Shown piece after piece: positions 47,901 through 56,900 of a stretch of 64,000 nt of DNA. A program made the translations under genes and the position numbers. Each line of letters opens with the position of its first letter. Position 1 is the first letter of the stretch. Where the stretch lies: contig JAKZAP010000021.1 of the NCBI GenBank assembly GCA_023053575.1, forward strand, positions 4,857,790 to 4,921,789, given 5' to 3'. Below the pieces are notes generated by a model, which did no database searches, had not been told where the DNA came from, and worked only from the letters and a program-made list of their open reading frames with translations. The DNA comes from Branchinecta lynchi (lineage: Eukaryota > Arthropoda > Branchiopoda > Anostraca > Branchinectidae).

Positions 47901-50900
47901 GAAGAGAAGACATAGAAAGTCTAGTGAAGAGAAGACATAAGATAAATGCTTTTTGATAAACTGGGTAAATGGTACGATCACGTTTTGATCGCGTTTTGAT
48001 GTTTATCGGAAAGAACCGAATCCTCCAATAAAAATTCTAAAGGTGATAAAGAACATGCTGGATCAGAATATCCTACCGATATGATCTTGTTGTCAATGGA
48101 TCTTGTTAGGGGGCTGATTGTGGACAAAAAGAAAAAGACCAAAGGTGTCGATGGGATCCCAAAAATCTAAGATTGCGATGTCATAGGTATCCCTCCACTT
48201 ACGTTTTCGGATCCCAAAAACATGATTAGGGGACCTATTGAAGACTGGAAATCTGTAAGACCCGGATAGTCTGGATAAAGAAATTCGATAAATGACCTCC
48301 TTTGGGATCCTATCGAAATCTTTCGTCCCTAGAAGTCGTTTTTGATTCCCTCACTAGTGTTGTAACCCGTTTCCGGACTCACCAATGTTTGGTTTACCTC
48401 AACAGTCCGGACTAAACAGACCCTGGTCACGGGGCAGGTTGGAGTGAGATGTCACTGTTGTATTGTGAGACTAAACAACTTCTTATAGAGAAACCACAAG
48501 ACACTAGTGAGTACACTGTAAATAGTTTTTCCGGATAAAGATTAAAGTTAACTGCAGTATTTGCTACTCAGATTATTCTTATCTCTACGCAGATAAGATT
48601 AATACCAAATAGAGATAAGATGAATCTGAGTAGCAAATACTGCAGTTAACTTAAACTTTATACGGATAAACGTTAGTGTAAGCAGTGTGGACTAGGGGTT
48701 CGATGTCGTCTTCTGTTTGTATTTTCAGCCCTTTAGTGTTTTATCACCTCTCCTTCCCAAATGTCCGTGATGGTGGAAGTATCTATGAACCCCATGTCAG
48801 TTTCAGTTTTCTGTTTTATTCATAAAAAATAATAAACAACATTAACTCTTTATGGCCCCACCATAAGGCCTGGCAATGGACAGTCTCTCCCTCTTTAATA
48901 TAAATGAAATAACTATTCGCCAGGACACTGCACGTCCTTTCCGAGGGGTTGACCACTCTCGATTTTAGTGTACACACTGTCAGAAGTTTCATAACAGATA
49001 ACACGAGGATGCGCGGTTTCAACAGATAATGCGTAACAGATAACAAATGTTATATGTTGTGTTTGAAGACGTTATGCATGAAATGTTATGCATAACAAGC
49101 TTTGATAGGAAGAGCCAAAAAGCATCTACTGACTTTATTCCTTATCGTCATGATGTAAGAAAACTCAACAGATACTTTTTGGCAGTTTTTCGGTTCTTCC
49201 TGATGGTAACGCTTATTATGCATAACATTTTGAAACACAACAGATAACATCCGAAGTGTTATCTTTCACGCATTATCTGTTGTGATTATCTCGTGTCATC
49301 TGTTATGAAACTTGTGACAGTGCAGCAAGTGCCCGGTGCCAGCGGGATGCTAAGTGTTAGAACATGAAAATGAGCATGTTTAGAAGCGTTTGAAAGATCA
49401 GCCGCCTGATTTATGGTGGACACCCGTGCCGACACGGCTGGTTTCGGTCGCTGCCGACCGGTGCTTCGGAAGGGTTGGTCGGTGCTGGGAAAGCAGGTGC
49501 CGGGGAGTGGGTAACCCCTCGGCTCATTCGTCATTTGGCAACTTTTTATGTTCAAGCTCACCCAAGTTCAAGTTCCGAAAGTAAGTTCACACAAGGAGTG
49601 CGACGAATGGTGTCAAAGTCCGGCTGGATTCCGTCACAGCTAACGTATTTTTTGTTCCAGGTCCAGCAGACTCGCTTCCGGTTTCTAGAATTTACTGTCA
49701 CCCCGAAAGTCCAGCGCTAGGCTCCGATTGGCTGAGAGGCTCGATTTATTTCGATAAGCTCAAGTTGACGAACAACTGCTCGAGAATCGGACCGAATCAG
49801 GTAACTTAGGCCCTCGAGCTTTATAGAGCGTGTTCCATCCTACTTACCGCAGTTACCACGCATGACGTAACGAATTCTCTCTTTTTGCCATCAAGGCTGG
49901 AACGATTTTTCTATTTTCCAACAGAATATCATGCAACAGGAGAATCCAACCAATCACGTTACAGATATGCGTAATTACCACGCTTACTACGCTCCCGAGC
50001 ACGGTAAGCAAATAGTTACTATTAGTTACTATTTCGAGAAGGTTTGAACGGTCAGCGTAGTTACTTTTTACGAGGTTGGAACGAAAATAGTAACTAGTAG
50101 TTGCTATTGTCAGAAGGGTGGAATACACTCATAATTAACCTTTCTAACATTCTCGGACGAATCTGCTCAGTTCAGAAACACAGTACCTATGCTTGTTCTT
50201 CAAAAGATAAATCAGCAGTGAACTCAGGTTACAAAATACTTAATGAAATAGACGGATGTCAGTCATCCCACCTGAGTGCCTTGGGGGTACACAGAGCTGT
50301 ACTGTCTTAGAAATAGGTGATATTAATCTACAATAACTTTTCAGACATCAGAGAATTAGAATTAGGGTGTCAGTCCTACTTCCAGTTGTCCATATATTCT
50401 AACAGATTCGCAGATCCCGGCGTTCCAAACCTGATGGTTCCACCCAACAAGAGCATAAGTTTCGATAAGATACCAAAAATTTAATATTTATTGGACCTCG
50501 TGATCCAGACAATCGAATCTTGTAGATTTCCAGTTTTCGCCTAACCCCTTTAAATATTTGCTATTTATCCATGATCATTTACTTATAAGTTTCTGACAAC
50601 CCTTACGGCCAAACAACTAATCAGATGAGAAAACCACGTTCAGATATTGATTCAGCATGCATGGTTATTGCGGCATCTCATTTCTCAACGACTTCAGAAA
50701 AGTCTTTTAGTTTGACCAAATTCCTCGTTTTAGCATTACACTGTAAAAAAAAATCTTGCAGTATTTGCTACTGGGATTAATCTTGTCTCTATTGGAATAA
50801 GATTACCTCTAATTCGGATTAGTCTTATCCCATTAGAGATAAGATTAATTCGAATTATAAATAATCCATGGCAAATACTGCAGTTAACTTTAATCCTTAC

Positions 50901-53900
50901 TCGGAGAAACCTTTTACAGTGTACTCCCGGAGTACTGCATGCTGAGCAAGCTGGTGTCGGTGAGAGGCGAACATTTTGATTCAAATTTCCTGGTTTTGGC
51001 AAATTGTTTCCGACTTATCGGTCTAGGAAATAGAGTTCAAAATTTGATTCAGCGTGTCTTCCTACCCCGAAATCGAATGTCTAATCGACTTCAACAAGAC
51101 CAACGGTTTCGATGGGATCCCAAAAATTGAATATTTTATCCAGAATATTGGCCATATTACAGTTCAGCGCTCCAAGTGGAGTAGTTTCTAGTCCCCGATT
51201 GCCTCATAGCGAACACTTGCATAGACATAGTAAAAGTCGGATCCATACGGCAGTGGGTCACTTTCACGTTCTGCTGCTGAGACGTATGCAAAACCTCCAT
51301 TACCTGGGACACAGATGACAGGTTTTCCACTCACTAACCTGTGGATCTATTTTACCATGTCTGAACCAAGTGCTGGCGGTGAGGCATAGGGGGATTAACA
51401 GAAACTAATCCGCTTGGAAGCGCTGAACGGGAATATGGCCAATTGGATCTTGCAGAAATCCGGTCTTCGCCGGAGTACTTGAACGTTTTTGTTATTAAAA
51501 TTAAGAAAGAGATTGTAACTAGCCCTGAACTGATATTCTTGTTTGCAGATTCATGTTGCCTCGATGCACAAGTATATCCCGCACCTACGAATCGTTCCAT
51601 GCGGGCAGAACTCTCCTGAACCTCTCTGGTTGTATTCCTACAACGTCCCTTTGCTGCTCGCCGAGTTCTTCGCAGTCACCGCATATCAGGTAAGCTTCCT
51701 ACAGTGTACACAAAAATCCTGCAGTATTTGGTACTGGGATTAATCTTGTCTTTATTGAGATAAGACTATCCCTAATTCGGATTAATTTTATGCCAATAGA
51801 GATAAGATTAATATCAATAACAAATACTGCATCCTTATTCGGAGAAACTTTTTACAGTGTAGGTAGCTTCAAGGGTCAAGTGCTGATGCTCCGGTCAGTA
51901 CCGTGAAAATAAAGAGTGCGACTGCGTAAAACCGGACAGTCTGAAAACGGATAAGCTAAAATGTGTGATTTCAGTTTCAGTTCAGTTTTACCTTATTTTT
52001 ATTAAAACATATTCAACGACAAAAATCAACCATACATTCACTCTTAAGAAGCCTCATGGCCTGTTTGAGTTTTTATGGCACTTGCACTTCGGCCACGTGC
52101 CATATAGCGATCACAGTTTCTGTCAATTTCCAAATATGTTTGCATTTCTCTTAGAATGAAATTTCATTCATAGGAAATGAATGTCTTGATTGCGGTAATG
52201 GGATTATTTTTTCAGCATGTGATATAGTTACGTACTAAGGGATCCCATATGCATCGTCAGTTAAGGTTTCTCAGTCTATAATTGTCAATCATTTACAAGA
52301 ATTAATTCTTAAATCTTAATTCGTTTTCGTGGGCGATACAGGAAACAAATCCTCGGGGCATTGTTCACCGCCGTTGCTTTACCTCATCTTCTTTTTGCTG
52401 CAACAATCGTAGAAAATGTTTGAATTTGCGACATATCTGCTATTAAAATTTCATACTTTAAATTTTCTAAATTTCTCCTTGGGTTCCCCATTTCTTTCAG
52501 TAATTCGCAGTTGGTTTCCAATTTTAAAGTAAAAGACCCAGTTTCAGTTTTGAGGAAAAAGATGACCAAATTTTATAAAAAAAAAAGCTTCGGTAGCCCT
52601 CCAAACCCACAACCTGTACACATTTTTGTCACTCTTAACTGGTTAAAAAATATTCCAAAAGAAGGATTGATTGGAGACATTTGTTCATTTCTAAAATTGT
52701 TCGTTACTGATATAAGGACAGATGCAAAATGGAGCAAAAGTCAAAGCTTGGAAACACTATTTCGTATTTGTATTCGGTTTTCTGCAGGCAATGTTAACGG
52801 AAGTCGTACAGATAGGGATGATACTTGGTACTCTTCATTCAGATGTCCTTTAAGAGAAAAATCTTATGCGGGAGTTCAGTATGGGAATGTTCATCTATTA
52901 AAACAATGGCTAAAAAAGGAGTCAGCTACGATGTTTGACGGTGATATTTCGGCCCTTCTTGGCAAGGGTTCTCCTCAGCATGTTGTTGGTGGACGAAACG
53001 AACCTGCAATGTTTCCTTCCTTCTAATACCTGTATGTTTCCTAGTCAGCTTGGGCTCAAGGAGTATTTAAGATTCATCTGTTTGAAGACATTGCACAGAG
53101 AGCACACTCTTTATGTTTTCTCTGGGTTTGTTTTTATGGCGCTTGCCGATTCGGCCAACTGCCATTTAGCGATCGAAATTTCTGTCCGTCCGTCGGTCGG
53201 TCGGTCTAGGTTTTGCTAGTTCGGGCACTTCCATATAAGCTAGGACCATGAAACTTGGCAGGCGTACCAGGACCCCAAAAGATTAAGTTGGAAATAGTCA
53301 CTTCCCCGATCCGAGCATCGTGGGGGAGTGAAGGGAGGGGAAATCCTGAATCTAGAGGTATTTATAACTTTTGAACGGGTGGTCGGATCTTAATGAAACT
53401 TGATATTTGGAAGGACCCCGTGTCTTAGACGACCGAACAGGATCCGGTGACTTTGGGGGAGCTGGAGTGGATGAATCGGAGACCTTGGGAAACGCTTAGA
53501 GTGGAGGGATCGAGATGAAACTTGGTGGGAAGAACAAGCACAACTCCCAGACACATCGTCGACATAAACAGACCATATTCGGGCACTGTGGGGGGTCGAG
53601 GGGGGGAGGAATTTCGGTGATCCTGCTAGTTCGGTACTTCCGGATGTGCTAGGACGATGAAACTTGGAAGGCATGTCAGGGACCCGAACAGATTGACTGT
53701 ATAATAATCGTTTCCTGGGTCAGACCACCGTTGGGTGAGTGGAGGGATGGGGAGCCCGGAATCTGATGGCATGTATAACTTTTGAACGGGTGATCGGAAT
53801 TGAATGAAACTTGGCAAGTGCAAAGAGCTTTCGTCTCAGATGATCCGTGTCAAGTCCTGGTTGAATCAGATACTTGTGTGTGTGTGGGGGGGGGGGGGGG

Positions 53901-56900
53901 GGGGGTTAAGGGGGGACCGGAAATCCATGAAACGCTTAGAGTTGAGGTGTTGGGATGGAACTTGGTGAGAAGAACAATCATTAGCCCTAGATGCGTGATT
54001 GACAGAATCAGAGCGTATCGGAGCTGTGTGGGGGAAGTTGGAGGGTGTTTCCTGGAATTCCGGCGATCGCAAGTTAGGATAGTTCCAGCTATTCTAAGAA
54101 CGATGAAAAAATCACTGGCTTCCGTAAGTTGTGAATTCGAGTGAAACTTTAAGGGTGATAAGAACTGATGACCTAGACAAGCAAAACATGCGTCCGACCC
54201 ACATGCGGGCACGTCTAGGAGGGTTGGACGAGGGAGGGGTGGGCGGGGGGGGGGTACATAATGGGATGCAAGCTGGATAGTTCCGAGTTAATGCGGCCTT
54301 GATTTGTTATTTGGTGTCTGAACCGGATCTGGTCACGGTAGGGGATGGGGGTCAAGTGGGAACCGGAAATTTGCGGATAGGCGATGCTCCGATTCCAGTC
54401 TAGCTTGATTTAGGAGATTCAGAGATGCGAGGTTTATGTTTCCGATTAGTATTCAGCTACAGTGGGGGAAGTTGGAAGGGGATTCCCGGAAACGTTTGGC
54501 TCGCATAGGGGTCAAACAAGTGGAGCGATTTTAGTGAAACTCGGAATGTAGAGAGTTCACATGCACTAGATGATATGATATGATATGATATTTATTTGTC
54601 TTCAGAGCCCAAAGGCCATAACAAACACACATAAATAACAACATGTAAATACAAAATAAACGGTCACACTACTACACTAAACCCCACTCAAACACTTTTC
54701 CCTGTGCCGACTGGCCACTCTGAGGAACCTCGCCAGGTTTCTTATACTAAGAAAATCCCTACTCCGCATAATATTTACCAACCACTTCCTCCCATGAATC
54801 CCTCCCTTAAAAATTTCCTCCCTCAGATCCTCAATTTCATCACAACCAGACATAAAATGAATTAGATCCTCATCTCCCTCACCGCACATTGGACAAAAGT
54901 AAGGACCAGATTTCTCCCTAACACTTCCCAGATACTTTCTTCTTTCACCAAGTGGCAAGCTATCTGCCCTCATATTTAAAATTAGTTTCATTTCCTCTTT
55001 TTTTAGACCCGCTTTAAAATAAATTTCTTCACCCCAAATCTCTTTAGCCTCTGCATACAAACTCAAAGATCCACTATCTCTTATCCTAGCTAACCAAACC
55101 TGGATTTCTTGGTCAATTAACCTACTACTAACTTCTTTTGAAACAAATCCTAACTCTCTCCCCGGACCCTCCCCTCTATTCCACATATAACCAAGCCCGC
55201 AACTATCTAATATTGAACGAATCTGGAAAGCCCAGGAATCGTGTGTTTCGTCCTTCAACGACTCAAGATACGCATCTTTCAATAGTCTTTCACCCGGCAA
55301 TATTAATATCTTTTCCCAATACTTAATCATTTTTACTAATCTAATACTCTTCAACGACCTTAAGCCTAGATCCCCCCTAACCACCAATCCATTAATTTTA
55401 TTACTTAGGCCTAGTGCCCTTTTAAAATAACTTAACTGTAACTGTTCTAACTTTTCCCCCTGACAAAAACCCCATATTTCGGCCGCATAATGGACTGCCG
55501 GCAACACTTTCATATTAAAAATATCCTTAAATACCTTTAAATTACAACTCTAAACTTGCGCTAAACTTGCATCCAAGATACACCCATTCCTCCTTCACCT
55601 TCAAGTTTCTCCCACCATAATTAAATACCACACTGTCTTTAATTTTTCCTCCTTTCCTGAATACAACCACCACCGTTTTATCCGTATTCAATTCTAATTT
55701 TTTAACACTTAAATAATCTTCTAATATATTTTAGGGTCTAAACTGGATCCGACCACGCTGGGGGAGGGGAGAGTTACCGGAAGTTCCCAAAAACGCTCAC
55801 ATTTGAGTGAAATTTGATAGGTGGTAAGAGAAAATGCTTCAGATGATTCATTTAGTAGTCCGAAGTCCGAACCAGATTCGGACTCGGCAGGGGAAGTTGG
55901 AGGGGGGTACCGGAAACCGTGTGGCATGTGTAGGGACCAAACGAGTGGATCTTTAGGGTTGAGACCTGGAAGGTAGAAAAGTCATTTGCACTAGGTGATC
56001 CGAGGCGACGGAAATGCTTAGACTTGAGTGAAACTAGATATCATACTTCTAGGTCCGAACCGCATTTTTCGATCGCGGGGTATTTTGGTTTCTCGTCTAC
56101 TTCTTAGGTACCACCTACTCGTATCAAGTGCCGTATGAGCTCGTAGCTCTTGTTTTGATTTACCGTGGTCGTTAAGAACATTTTCGACCTAATTTTCACT
56201 TCCTTGCAGTCAGCTCTCATCACCCGGATGAAGATTATGAACAACCCCTTTGCTAAAGCATTCCGCGGGCTGAAGTCAAGAAGACAGAAGGATGGACAAG
56301 GAAAGCGGGAGGATTGCCAAGGCGAAGAGCATCCTCTCAATCTAACTACGAGACCGGACAGAACTGGTTCCATATCCCCACTCAATCTACCTAGCTCGCC
56401 GTCCGGCGAAAGCTATCCGGAATCTGTGGCAATCAGGAGGCGAAAATCCGCCGGCAGTCCGGTTTCCGACGCGTCAGCCTCTTCCAGTCTGCACCAGTCC
56501 TCGCATTTCCCGGATACAATCCCAACAAATATTTCAACGCTGCATCCGTTTAGTGCTGAAAGCGATCCGGAATTTGAGATCGGCAGGAGGCACGCCATCC
56601 GTCCGGTTTCGGGCAGTTCAGAGACATCGAATGAGCACCAGACCTCACATTTCCCTGATACAACCTCGCCGAATATTTCAGTACTGCATCCAGGTAGTGC
56701 CGAACTAGATCCGGAATCTGGGCTTCGCAAGAGGCGAAAATCCGCCACCAGTCTAGTTTCCGATAGTTCAGAGACATCCAGTGTGTACCGGAAACCGCGC
56801 TTTCCGGATTCAACCTCGCTTAATATTTCAGCTCTACATCCAGTTAGTGCTGAAAGTGATCTGGAATTTGGAATGCGCAGGAGACGAAAATCCGACATCA

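Noticed and set aside
49475..49720. 81-residue ORF overlapping exon 3
   Set aside because: A different frame from the T-box exon that ignores the acceptor at 49660; no T-box motifs in that frame.
53850..54212. Pro-rich minus-strand ORFs over the family 2 elements (also at 38197, 39576, 40281, 40558)
   Set aside because: Periodicity follows the module array and the Pro runs are C-runs; frames are not conserved among copies.
427..56154. Search for a Rep/helicase ORF in the DINE-like elements
   Set aside because: No long ORF or Rep/helicase motif is visible in any copy, so all are treated as non-autonomous.
56413..56898. 161-residue minus-strand ORF opposite exon 5
   Set aside because: Shadow of the repeated coding array on the other strand; its apparent repeats mirror the T-box tail.
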